Origin: VXYL01 sp965116345
GTDB lineage: Bacteria; Pseudomonadota; Gammaproteobacteria; Pseudomonadales; Azotimanducaceae
Reading direction: 5' to 3'
NCBI GenBank assembly: GCA_965116345.1
Contig: OZ220680.1
Coordinates: forward strand, 3,906,001 to 3,970,000
DNA: 64,000 nt
This document shows positions 27,181 to 35,273 of the stretch, in pieces. The notes below the pieces were generated by a model that worked only from the letters and a program-made list of their open reading frames with translations, did not search any database and was not told where the DNA came from. The translations under genes and the position numbers were made by a program. Position 1 is the first letter of the stretch. Every line of letters starts with the position of its first letter.

Positions 27181-28340
27181 TAACCACGGCCAGCGATGAT
27201 CGGGCCCATGCGCCAACATCGGTGCGCGGCGTGCTGGCAACCGCCAAGCTCTGGGTGGTCAAGGTCGGCAGCGCGCTGCTCACCAGGGACGGCCAAGGCA
27301 TCGATGCGGACTCAGTAGGCACCTGGTGCGGCCAGATCGCGGACCTGCTCGCCGAGGGCAGACGTGTGGTCGTGGTGTCGAGCGGTGCGGTGGCGGAAGG
27401 CTGCCGGCGTCTCGGCTTCGATGACCGCCCGGTGTCCATACACGACCTCCAGGCGGCCGCCGCGGTCGGCCAGTCCGGTGTCAGCGAAGCCTACGAACTG
27501 GCGTTCCGGCGCCACGGCCGCCACATCGGCCTGGTCCTGCTGACCCACGACGATCTATCCGACCGGCGGCGGTACCTGAACGCGCGGACGACCCTGACGA
27601 CGTTGCTCGACCTCGGTGTCGTCCCCGTCATCAACGAGAACGACTCGGTGGCCACCGAGGAGATCAAGCTCGGTGACAACGACACCCTCGCCGGCATGGT
27701 CGCGAGCCTGTTGTCGGCGGACGTGCTGGTGCTTCTGACCGACCAGAAGGGTCTGCACAAGGTGGACCCCCGGATCGAGCCGCATGCGCCGCTCGTCGCC
27801 GAGGCCGAGGCAGCGGACCCGAGCCTCGACAGCATGGCCGGCGGCGGCACGGGCCGGTTGGGTCGGGGCGGCATGGTGACCAAGCTCGCGGCGGCGCGGT
27901 TGGCGGCGCTCTCCGGCACCCACACGGTGATCGCCGATGGCGGCGCACCGGACATTCTTCGATCCCTCGCAAATGTCGATCCCGTCGGCACGTTGCTGAC
28001 GGCCGATGTGGCGCCCCTGGACGCCCGCAAACGCTGGCTCGCCGCACAGCTGCGCGCCCGGGGAGCGCTCTACGTGGATGCCGGTGCCGTGGAGGCCATC
28101 GTGAACCGCGGCGTGAGCATCCTGCCGGCAGGCGTCACTGCGGCCGATGGCGGTTTCCGCCGCGGCGACATGGTCCGCGTGCTGGGTCCGGACGGCGGCG
28201 AGGTCGCCAAGGGCCTCGTCAACTACGACGTGGCGGAGACCCGTAGGCTAGCGGGACGCAAGTCGGACGAGATCGAATCGATCCTCGGCTACGTGAACGA
28301 ACACGAGATTGTTCACCGCGACAACCTGGTGGTCATTTGA
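27177..28340 (+). CDS. proB: Glutamate 5-kinase
   Basis: 387 residues from GTG 27177, preceded by GAGGAGGAGG. The amino-acid kinase domain has LWVVKVGSALLT, VVVVSSGAVAEG, NENDSVATEEIKLGDND and LLTDQKGL. A C-terminal PUA domain starts near residue 290 (GALYVDAGAVEAIVNRGVSI). It carries out the first step of proline synthesis, ATP-dependent phosphorylation of glutamate. Obg-proB linkage is common in proteobacteria. Confidence 0.95.
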   Translation: MITTASDDRAHAPTSVRGVLATAKLWVVKVGSALLTRDGQGIDADSVGTWCGQIADLLAEGRRVVVVSSGAVAEGCRRLGFDDRPVSIHDLQAAAAVGQSGVSEAYELAFRRHGRHIGLVLLTHDDLSDRRRYLNARTTLTTLLDLGVVPVINENDSVATEEIKLGDNDTLAGMVASLLSADVLVLLTDQKGLHKVDPRIEPHAPLVAEAEAADPSLDSMAGGGTGRLGRGGMVTKLAAARLAALSGTHTVIADGGAPDILRSLANVDPVGTLLTADVAPLDARKRWLAAQLRARGALYVDAGAVEAIVNRGVSILPAGVTAADGGFRRGDMVRVLGPDGGEVAKGLVNYDVAETRRLAGRKSDEIESILGYVNEHEIVHRDNLVVI

Positions 28341-28492
28341 AATCAAAGTACCGCAACTCCACGGAGATGCGGACCTGCCGTCGGGCGCGAGTGTGCGCCC
28401 GCTGGGTGCGCAATGGTCGCCCGTCTTCGTCATTAGAGGTTGTCGTGGAGTCCGCCGAGACAGGCGGGGTCCGATGGACGCGTTAGCCGCCT

Positions 28493-28756
28493 CTACGCGA
28501 GGCTGTTCACCTTCGACGTCAAGCGGGACTTGTGCCGGGCGGCTTTGTTGCGATGCATGATGCCCTTGTCCGCCATTCTGTCGATGATCGGGATCGCATC
28601 CGCCAGCGCCGTGCTGGCGGCATCCGCATCGCCCGCATCGACTGCGGAAACGACCTTCTTGATGTAGGTCCGCACCTGCGAGCGGTGGCTGGCGTTGCGG
28701 GTACGTCGTTTGATGGCTTGCCGGGCGCGTTTGCGTGCTTGTGGACTGTTGGCCAA
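28493..28756 (-). CDS. rpsT: 30S ribosomal protein S20
   Basis: 87 residues. ANSPQARKRARQAIKRRTRN at the N-terminus and the basic ARHKSRLTSKVN C-terminus are diagnostic. It binds the 5' domain of 16S rRNA. Divergent from murJ, as in many gammaproteobacteria. Confidence 0.97.
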   Translation of the reverse strand: MANSPQARKRARQAIKRRTRNASHRSQVRTYIKKVVSAVDAGDADAASTALADAIPIIDRMADKGIMHRNKAARHKSRLTSKVNSLA

Positions 28757-28860
28757 GAGTCGTCCTTATCCGATCCGATAGGCGGAAGGCGGCGTAGCAT
28801 GCCCATCGACGTCCAGTGTGTCAAATTGCCGGTTGTCCTGGAGAGGACGGGTCGACAAGC

Positions 28861-30468
28861 GTGAGCAATAGCGAGGATCCCCTGGAAACGCGCCAGGCAG
28901 TGGTCGGGTCGGGCGGCGGCACGGACAGCGACATCGCCGCGCAGGGTGGCACCTTCGCGGGCATGACCGTGCTGTCGCGCATCTCCGGCTTGGCGCGGGA
29001 CTGGGTGTTGGCCCACGTGGTCGGCGCCACGGATGCCGCGGACACCTTCATTCTGGCGTTTCGCGTACCGAATTTCTTCCGCCGCCTGTTCGCCGAAGCC
29101 TCGTTCGCGCTCGCCCTCGTGCCGGTCCTGACCGAGTACCGGGAGAAGGGCAGCCAGGCCGCCGTGCGGGCGTTTCTGGCAGCCATAGCCGGGAACCTGG
29201 TTGTGGTTCTCATTGCCGTGTCGGTGGCGGGCGTGCTTGGTGCGTCGCTGTTGGCCGCGGTATTCATGCCGGGCTTCCTGGACGACACGGATCAGTTCGC
29301 GCTGGCCAGCGACCTGACCCGCATCATGTTTCCCTACCTCGGCCTGATCTCGTTCACGGCCTTCGCCGGTGCAGTGCTGAACAGTGCCAACCGGTTCGCG
29401 GTGCCGGCGTTCACGCCGGTGCTGCTCAACATCTCGCTGATCGTCGCGGCGCTGTGGGCTGCCGGCACCGGCGCCGATGTTGTCGGTGCCGCCCGCGCCC
29501 TTGCCTGGGGTGTGCTCGCGGGTGGCGCGGTGCAGCTCCTGTTCCACGGCCTGCCCTTGGCCCGCGTCGGGCTGTTGGTGGCGCCGATGCCGAACTGGCG
29601 CCACGAAGGTGTCGGCAAGGTGTTCCGTCTGCTGCTGCCCGCCGTGTTCGCCGGATCCGCCTACCAGATCAACGCCCTGGTGGGGACGGTTCTGACGTCG
29701 TTCCTCGAGGAAGGCAGCGCCGCCTGGCTGTACTACGCCGACCGGCTCTGGGAAGTACCGATCGGCGTGGTCGCCATCGCCCTCGGCACGGTGCTGCTGC
29801 CGAACCTGTCCCGCCTGCATCAGCAGGGGGAGAGCGAGAAGTACAACGCGACGCTCGATTGGGGCATGCGAACCGGCCTGCTGCTCGGCATTCCCGCCGC
29901 CGTCGCCCTGTGGATGCTGGCCTATCCGCTGATGGCGACGATCTTCCTGCACGGCGAGATGCAGCCCCGGGATGCCGAGATGGCCGCGGCGGCGTTGCGC
30001 GCCTTCGCCATCGGCCTGGTGCCGCTGGTGCTGGTGAAGATCGCCGTGCCCGGCTTCTTCTCGCGGGAGGATGCGTCGACACCGTTGAAGTTCGCCGTGG
30101 CGTCGGTGATCGTCAACGTGGCCGTCAGCTTGGGCACATTCTGGTGGTTGGGACACATCGGCCTGGCATTCGCCACCAGTCTGGCCGCCGTGGTTAACGC
30201 CGGCCTGCTCGTCGGCGCGCTCGTCGCCGGGGGCCACTACCGGCCGGGTCGTCCCTTGGCTCGCGTGATCGCTGTATCCGCACTGGCCACGGTGGCGATG
30301 GCCGCCGCCCTCTGGTTCCTGGTTCCCCACGACACCCACTGGACGCTAGCGGGCGGCGGGACGCGTGCCGCGCAGCTCTCCCTGGTGATTGTCGCCGGGC
30401 TCGCCGTCTACTCAGCCATCGTCCTCGCCGCGGGTATCAGACCGAAGGATCTGCGCCATCGGGCGTGA
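28861..30468 (+). CDS. murJ: Lipid II flippase MurJ
   Basis: 535 residues from GTG 28861. About 14 transmembrane segments; the conserved SRISGLARDWVLAHVVGATDAADTF start (quoted in part), RVPNFFRRLFAEASFALALV and FSREDASTPLKFA are characteristic. It translocates lipid-linked peptidoglycan precursors across the inner membrane. The serine- and glycine-rich N-terminal 35 residues before the first helix are longer than usual. Confidence 0.95.
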   Translation: MSNSEDPLETRQAVVGSGGGTDSDIAAQGGTFAGMTVLSRISGLARDWVLAHVVGATDAADTFILAFRVPNFFRRLFAEASFALALVPVLTEYREKGSQAAVRAFLAAIAGNLVVVLIAVSVAGVLGASLLAAVFMPGFLDDTDQFALASDLTRIMFPYLGLISFTAFAGAVLNSANRFAVPAFTPVLLNISLIVAALWAAGTGADVVGAARALAWGVLAGGAVQLLFHGLPLARVGLLVAPMPNWRHEGVGKVFRLLLPAVFAGSAYQINALVGTVLTSFLEEGSAAWLYYADRLWEVPIGVVAIALGTVLLPNLSRLHQQGESEKYNATLDWGMRTGLLLGIPAAVALWMLAYPLMATIFLHGEMQPRDAEMAAAALRAFAIGLVPLVLVKIAVPGFFSREDASTPLKFAVASVIVNVAVSLGTFWWLGHIGLAFATSLAAVVNAGLLVGALVAGGHYRPGRPLARVIAVSALATVAMAAALWFLVPHDTHWTLAGGGTRAAQLSLVIVAGLAVYSAIVLAAGIRPKDLRHRA

Positions 30469-30497
30469 TCACGGTCACGGGCGATGCTTGGAACGCT

Positions 30498-30525
30498 CTG
30501 ATCAAGCCATCCCTGGCTTGATCAG
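30498..30525. repeat. Perfect 12-bp palindrome, copy 1
   Basis: CTGATCAAGCCA (30498-30509), loop TCCC, TGGCTTGATCAG (30514-30525). A 28-base segment (30495-30522) recurs exactly in inverted orientation at 36934-36961. Both copies sit at convergent gene junctions, so bidirectional termination is likely. Confidence 0.85.
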
Positions 30526-30527
30526 AA

Positions 30528-30560
30528 ACGCAAAAACAAGAACGCGGTCTTTTTTTGCGT
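30528..30560. terminator. A/T-rich stem-loop, likely bidirectional terminator
   Basis: ACGCAAAAA (30528-30536) pairs with TTTTTGCGT (30552-30560) around a 15-base loop. The T tract downstream of the previous GC-containing palindrome, together with the A tract, gives intrinsic-terminator character on both strands, fitting the convergent murJ and glycosyltransferase genes. Confidence 0.6.
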
Positions 30561-30561
30561 G

Positions 30562-30591
30562 CAAATTCAACTCCTTGCGTCGTTGAATTTG
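30562..30591. repeat. Perfect 10-bp stem-loop in the palindrome array
   Basis: CAAATTCAAC (30562-30571) and GTTGAATTTG (30582-30591) are exact reverse complements around CTCCTTGCGT-type loop sequence. It is the third of five hairpins packed between murJ and the next gene. Confidence 0.75.
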
Positions 30592-30646
30592 GCGCCACAT
30601 CCCTGTGCCGCGCTAGGGAAGGTCTTAAATCAGACCTTCCCTAGCG
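30592..30646. repeat. Composite palindromic repeat ending in a perfect 15-bp stem
   Basis: A first imperfect hairpin (GCGCCACA/TGTGCCGC) is joined to CGCTAGGGAAGGTCT (30611-30625), loop TAAATC, AGACCTTCCCTAGCG (30632-30646). The same two modules in the same order occur at 63750-63800. A half copy lies at 38642-38657 and a degenerate one at 5035-5065. Confidence 0.85.
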
Positions 30647-30658
30647 GTCGCTCGATCG

Positions 30659-32230
30659 TCACTCGACCGCCGCGGGTGTCTTCAGGGTGTAGAGCACCCA
30701 GCCCGAGCGTTCCTCGACGGCCTCGTAGTTCGTCTCGATGAAGTCGAACAAGGCGTCGAACAACGCCGCCTCGTCGAGGTACCGTGGCGCGCCCTTCCAC
30801 TGGCTGCGGGCGGCGCGGTCCAAGGGGGGAAGCCTTGGGTTACGCTGGTCGAGGATCGCCGCGGGAGTCTTCGACCGGACGTCCTGGACGAAACCGTCGA
30901 TCCGGGCACGGCTCGTGTAGCCGGGCATCATGAGGGGAAACTGGTAGAAGTAGCGTGTCGGCGAGTCCCGTTCCGACACGAGATGCACGAGAGGCTGGAA
31001 TCCCCAGACCAAAACGGTGTCCCCGACGGATGTCGTCCGCCGGATGCGCGCCGCGAATTGATAGCGGATATCGCGACCACCGATATCCGCCGTCAGCCGA
31101 TTGATCGTCTTGGACACGACATCGTATGCCCGGTAGTGGTGCGCACTGCCGAGTAGCAGCACGATGCTGAGGAACGACGCCGCGACGTAGCGCCGTTCGA
31201 CGACGAAGCGCACCGCGAAGCCAAGCAGCAGAAGGATCACGGGCAACAACGCGACGTAGTAGTGCCGATAGTCGTACCCTGACACGGACACCAGCAGCAG
31301 TTCGATTGGCAGAAGGATGATGGCGAGGCGGACCAACGCATCGTGTCCCCCAGGCAGGCTTGGCCGAACCACCACGACATAGAGCGCGACGACCCAGGCG
31401 CTCGTGAAGATCACCACGATTGGCAGAAAGATCGACCGGCCTTGGCGAAGTGCCCACAGGCGGTCGGCGAAAGTCGGGCCGTCACCATAGGCGTGGAAGT
31501 TGTACGCGAAGGTGGCGTCCCAGAAGGCGGCCAGACTGCCGACGAGCTGGAGTGATCCTGCGACTGCGGCCAGCACGCTGGCACCTCCCAGGACGGCCCA
31601 CCACAGCCGGGCGGGAACGCGCCGCTCACGAATCAGCCAATAGATGCCTATGGCCAGCCAGACGCCAACCAGATCGGGTCGGAGCAGGAATGCCGCCGCG
31701 CCGAGCACGCCGACGAGGAGCGGGAGTTGGAAGGTTGAGTCGCCTTGGCGTTCGACTCGGACGAATGCGTGCAGGGCGAGCAACTGGAACAAGAGTGCGT
31801 AGTGTTCCGTCATGCCACCCGGGTCCAGGCGGGCGTAGTAGACCAGCAGGATCACCGTGGCGAAGAACGCCGCCAGTTGGCCGAATCCTTCGCGGATCAG
31901 CCGGTAGGCGGCGAAGGTCGAAGCCAACAGGAAGACCCCTGCCAAGATCCGGATACCCCAAAGGTCGTCGATCAGAACGCCAACCAGGCTCAAGACGTAC
32001 GTCAGCGGCCCCTTCTGATCCCAGCGGTCCACATAGGGAAGTTCCCCGTTCAACATACCCTTCGCGACGTAGGCGAACGCCGCCTCGTCCTTGCCGGGCA
32101 CCCCTACCAACGATCCGATCGCCAGAATCAGGAAACAGCCAATCACGACGACCCAGCCGACACGCAGGACGGTGTCGAGCTTTGTCGTGATGGCGTACTC
32201 GAAGCGGCCGGCTACGCTGGCGAGTCGCAC
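30659..32230 (-). CDS. Membrane glycosyltransferase, GT39/PMT-ArnT-like
   Basis: 523 residues with about 11 to 12 hydrophobic segments. After the first helix comes GVPGKDEAAFAYVAKGMLNG, with the acidic pair typical of the first periplasmic loop in GT-C enzymes, then ELPYVDRWDQKGPLTYV. The C-terminal 130 residues are a soluble periplasmic domain. Such enzymes use polyprenyl-phosphate sugars to glycosylate lipids or proteins. It lies on the opposite strand between murJ and ribF, an unusual place. Confidence 0.72.
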   Translation of the reverse strand: MRLASVAGRFEYAITTKLDTVLRVGWVVVIGCFLILAIGSLVGVPGKDEAAFAYVAKGMLNGELPYVDRWDQKGPLTYVLSLVGVLIDDLWGIRILAGVFLLASTFAAYRLIREGFGQLAAFFATVILLVYYARLDPGGMTEHYALLFQLLALHAFVRVERQGDSTFQLPLLVGVLGAAAFLLRPDLVGVWLAIGIYWLIRERRVPARLWWAVLGGASVLAAVAGSLQLVGSLAAFWDATFAYNFHAYGDGPTFADRLWALRQGRSIFLPIVVIFTSAWVVALYVVVVRPSLPGGHDALVRLAIILLPIELLLVSVSGYDYRHYYVALLPVILLLLGFAVRFVVERRYVAASFLSIVLLLGSAHHYRAYDVVSKTINRLTADIGGRDIRYQFAARIRRTTSVGDTVLVWGFQPLVHLVSERDSPTRYFYQFPLMMPGYTSRARIDGFVQDVRSKTPAAILDQRNPRLPPLDRAARSQWKGAPRYLDEAALFDALFDFIETNYEAVEERSGWVLYTLKTPAAVE

Positions 32231-32372
32231 GTCGCTCCCAGGGTTTTGATTACGAGGCGGTCAATTGTATCCGCGTGAACGTGCGTGCCGGGCGACGGCT
32301 GTTGGCCCCCGGCAGGCCAACACCATCCGTCGCACTTGCCGCTACTGCGGCTGTGCGACAGACTCCCCGCGC

Positions 32373-33335
32373 ATGGAGATCATCCGCGGCCTGCACAACA
32401 TCCGGCCCCGGCATGCCGGGTGCGTGGCGACCATCGGCACTTTCGACGGTGTGCACTACGGCCACCAAATGCTGCTTGCCCATCTGGCTGCCAAGAGTCG
32501 CGAACTCGGTGCGCCGAGCCTGCTGGTCACCTTCGAGCCGCAGCCGCGTGAGTATTTCCAGCATACGCCGGCGCCGGCGCGGCTCACGCGGTTCCGGGAG
32601 AAGATCCACCTGCTGCGCGAATCGGGGATCGACCGCGTGCTGTGCATCCCTTTCAACGAGCGCACACGCCTGATTCCGGCGGAGGAGGTGATTGAACGGT
32701 TTCTCATCGAGCTGCTGGGCGTGCGCTATCTCGTTGTCGGCGACGACTTCCAGTTCGGTCGTGATCGCGAGGGCGACTACGCGATGCTGAAGCAGGCGGG
32801 CGACCGTTTCGGCTTCGGTGTCACCCACATGGGCACCCTGACGTTCGATCACGAACGCGTCAGCAGTACCCGCATCCGCGAAGCCCTTGCCGAGGGTGAC
32901 TTCAGACTCGCCGAGAAGCTCCTCGGGCGTCCGTACTTCATCATGGGCCGCGTGGTCTACGGCTGCCGGCTGGGACGCCAACTCGGTGTCCCCACGGCGA
33001 ATATCCGCCTGCAGCGCTACAAGGCTGCCCTCGAAGGCGTGTTCGCGGTGACCGTGGACGGTCTCGGTGCCAAACGCATGGGTGCGGCCAATCTCGGCGT
33101 GCGGCCCACGGTGGGCGGCAAGGAGCCGCTCCTGGAAGTCCACGTGCTCGACTTCGACGAGGACATCTACGGGCGACTGTTGACGGTGACGTTGCACCAC
33201 AAGATCCGCGACGAACGCCGATTCCCGTCGCTCGACGCGTTGCGCATCGAGATGGAACGCGACATTCGTCGCATCCGCGAGTACTTCAGCCGGCATGGGT
33301 CCCTCACGCAGGGCGTGGACAGCGACGCCGGATGA
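32373..33335 (+). CDS. ribF: Bifunctional riboflavin kinase/FAD synthetase
   Basis: 320 residues from ATG 32373. The FAD-synthetase nucleotidyltransferase part has ATIGTFDGVHYGHQMLL and VSSTRIREALAEGD. The flavokinase part has GRVVYGCRLGRQLGVPTANI and GAANLGVRPTVGG. It makes FMN then FAD. It overlaps lspA by four bases; the canonical ileS that sits between them in many gammaproteobacteria is missing. Confidence 0.95.
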   Translation: MEIIRGLHNIRPRHAGCVATIGTFDGVHYGHQMLLAHLAAKSRELGAPSLLVTFEPQPREYFQHTPAPARLTRFREKIHLLRESGIDRVLCIPFNERTRLIPAEEVIERFLIELLGVRYLVVGDDFQFGRDREGDYAMLKQAGDRFGFGVTHMGTLTFDHERVSSTRIREALAEGDFRLAEKLLGRPYFIMGRVVYGCRLGRQLGVPTANIRLQRYKAALEGVFAVTVDGLGAKRMGAANLGVRPTVGGKEPLLEVHVLDFDEDIYGRLLTVTLHHKIRDERRFPSLDALRIEMERDIRRIREYFSRHGSLTQGVDSDAG

Positions 33336-33823
33336 TCCGCTGGTACGGCTTGGCCGTCGCCGTGGTGGCCCTCGATCAGGCGACGAAGTGGCTTTCGCTG
33401 GTCCTTCTCCGCGACAGCGGTTCCGTCGACGTGTTGCCGTTTCTGTCCTGGACGTTGACCTGCAACACGGGGGCGGCGTTCAGCATGTTCCAGAACCTCG
33501 GCTGGCTGTTCGCCATCGCCGCCGCGCTCGTCTCGGTCTACCTCATCGTGGCGATCTGGCGCTACACCAGCACGTCCCTCGAGGGCGTGTCCAACGCCCT
33601 CATCCTCGGGGGTGCCGTGGGCAACCTGGTGGACCGGCTGATCCGCGGTTGTGTCGTCGACTTCGTCCATGTGCATTACGGCTGGTTCAACTTCCCGGTG
33701 TTCAACGTCGCGGACAGCGCCATCACCGTGGGCGCCGCGGGCTGGATCATGCTGATCGTTGCCGACGTGTTGCGGACCAGACGGGAGCGTCCCGGCACCG
33801 GGTCGAATGGCAGGTCCGAGTGA
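33332..33823 (+). CDS. lspA: Lipoprotein signal peptidase (SPase II)
   Basis: 163 residues, four membrane helices. The two catalytic aspartates lie in GNLVDRLIRGCVVDFVH and FNVADSAITVG, with NTGAAFSMF also conserved. It cleaves prolipoproteins after diacylglyceryl transfer, for example BamD encoded nearby. ATGA overlap with ribF and GTGA overlap with fkpB mean tight coupling. Confidence 0.95.
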   Translation: MIRWYGLAVAVVALDQATKWLSLVLLRDSGSVDVLPFLSWTLTCNTGAAFSMFQNLGWLFAIAAALVSVYLIVAIWRYTSTSLEGVSNALILGGAVGNLVDRLIRGCVVDFVHVHYGWFNFPVFNVADSAITVGAAGWIMLIVADVLRTRRERPGTGSNGRSE

Positions 33824-34296
33824 CCCGACTCATCGCCCGGGAAGGGCAGGGCAGTCACGCCGGCGACGTCGCCATCGGTCCCGGTGTGCAAGTGAAGCTG
33901 CACTTCTCGATCCACCTCGCGTCCGGCGAGGAGGTCGACACGACCCGGCGTGCGAAACCGGCGACCTTCACGGTCGGCGACGGCAACCTGCCGGACGGTT
34001 TCGAGCGTGCCCTCTTCGGACTCCGCGCCGGGGACGACGAACGCATCGCCATTCCTCCCACCCAGGGCTTTGGCTTGCGACGAAAAGAGAACATTCGCAC
34101 GCTGCCCCGGGCGGATTTCCCTAACGCCTCGGACCTCGTCCCCGGGATGATGATCGCCTTTGCGGCGGTGGGCGGCGAGTTGCCGGGCGTGGTGCGTTCG
34201 GTGGGCCCGGAGACGGTCGTGGTGGATTTCAACCACCCCTTGGCCGGGCGCGACCTGGTGTTCGATGTCACCATCCTGAAGGTCGTCATTCTGTAG
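33820..34296 (+). CDS. fkpB: FKBP-type peptidyl-prolyl isomerase (SlpA/FkpB)
   Basis: 158 residues from GTG 33820. The FKBP half has VKLHFSIHLASGEEVDTT and GNLPDGFERALFGLRAGD. The inserted IF domain has IPPTQGFGLRRKENIRTLPR and the closing HPLAGRDLVFDVTILKV strand. This is the SlyD/SlpA-type architecture without a His-rich tail, which identifies it as FkpB. In the usual order ispH follows; here a pilin gene does. Confidence 0.93.
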   Translation: MTRLIAREGQGSHAGDVAIGPGVQVKLHFSIHLASGEEVDTTRRAKPATFTVGDGNLPDGFERALFGLRAGDDERIAIPPTQGFGLRRKENIRTLPRADFPNASDLVPGMMIAFAAVGGELPGVVRSVGPETVVVDFNHPLAGRDLVFDVTILKVVIL

Positions 34297-34329
34297 GTCC
34301 GGCCGTCCGCTGCGAAAAGCGGGTAGCAC

Positions 34330-34785
34330 ATGCGCGACAGGGCGTTCTCACTTCTCGAGCTGTTGGTGGCGGTTGCGATCCTCGTCGTCCTCGTGTCGGT
34401 GGCGGTACCGGTTTACACCGCCTATGGCCTGCGCGCCCACCGCGTCAACGCCCAGGCCGATCTGCTTCGCTGTGCCCAGGGGCTGGAACGCCATGCCACC
34501 GAGACCATGGGTTATGCGATGGCTTTGGACACCGATGGCGACGGCGTGGGCGATGCATCCACGGGCCCGGTCTCGGCCAACCTGTGCGTTGTCGCGGCTG
34601 GGGCGTACGTAGTCAGCGTGCGCGCCGCGAGCCCCACCGACTACGTACTGCGGGCCACCCCACGCGAGGGCGGTGCGGCGGCGACAGAAGGCGTTCTCGA
34701 ACTGGACGGCACCGGTGCCCGACGTTGGGACCGCAACGCCGACGGTGACTTCGACGATGCCGATGAACGGCGGTGGACGGACTGA
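34330..34785 (+). CDS. pilE: Type IV minor pilin, PilE-like
   Basis: 151 residues. Prepilin leader MRDRA, then FSLLELLVAVAILVVLVSVA with Glu5; the residue before the cut is Ala rather than the usual Gly. Two calcium-loop-like motifs, DTDGDGVGD (67-75) and DRNADGDFDDADE (134-146), lie in the globular head. Cys48 and Cys86 could form a disulfide. It heads a pilE-pilV-pilW-pilX run, and its TGA overlaps the pilV ATG by one base. Confidence 0.85.
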   Translation: MRDRAFSLLELLVAVAILVVLVSVAVPVYTAYGLRAHRVNAQADLLRCAQGLERHATETMGYAMALDTDGDGVGDASTGPVSANLCVVAAGAYVVSVRAASPTDYVLRATPREGGAAATEGVLELDGTGARRWDRNADGDFDDADERRWTD

Positions 34786-35270
34786 TGCGCCGTGGCTACT
34801 CGTTGATCGAACTCCTGGTGGCGGTCCTGATCGTGGCTGTGGGTGTGCTGGGCGTGGTCGGATTGCAGCTCGCGAGCGCCCGCAACGCCCGCGGTGCGCT
34901 TGAGACGACGTTGGCCGCGCTGCTGGCCGAGGACATCGCCGAGCGCATACGGGCGAACGACGCGGCGACCTACGCCACGGGACTCGGCGTACCGCCACCG
35001 ATCTTCGTTGATTGCCTCGCGCGGGACTGTGATGCGGCGGAACTCGCGGCGTTCGACTTGGCGGTGTGGAAGTGTTCCCTGGGCCGCTGGCACGCCCAGT
35101 CGAGCTGTGCGGCGGTTCGCGCCGTGGGCGTGCTGGGCGACCCGCGTGAACAGCCGGGACTACCGGGGGGCGACGGTGGCGTTGACTTGGCGGGTGACGG
35201 TGCGTTCACGGTGACCGTGGCTTGGCAGGATCCCGGACGTCGCATGTTCGCTATCCGGGGAGGCCTGTAG
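34785..35270 (+). CDS. pilV: Type IV pilus modification protein/minor pilin PilV
   Basis: 161 residues. Leader MRRG, mature start YSLIELLVAVLIVAVGVLGV with Tyr at +1. QLASARNARGALETTLAALLAEDIAERI (quoted in part) continues the alpha-1 spine typical of PilV, whose N-terminal GVLGV-x-LQ pattern is diagnostic. Several cysteines in the head. A minor pilin that primes pilus assembly together with PilW and PilX. Confidence 0.88.
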   Translation: MRRGYSLIELLVAVLIVAVGVLGVVGLQLASARNARGALETTLAALLAEDIAERIRANDAATYATGLGVPPPIFVDCLARDCDAAELAAFDLAVWKCSLGRWHAQSSCAAVRAVGVLGDPREQPGLPGGDGGVDLAGDGAFTVTVAWQDPGRRMFAIRGGL

Positions 35271-35273
35271 AGG

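Noticed and set aside
28519..30339. 606-codon open frame antisense to murJ overlapping rpsT
   Set aside because: Gln/Arg/Gly-rich low-complexity translation opposite a clear murJ; artefact.
32231..32372. FMN riboswitch before ribF
   Set aside because: The short leader shows none of the conserved FMN aptamer segments and upstream bases belong to the start region of the divergent gene.
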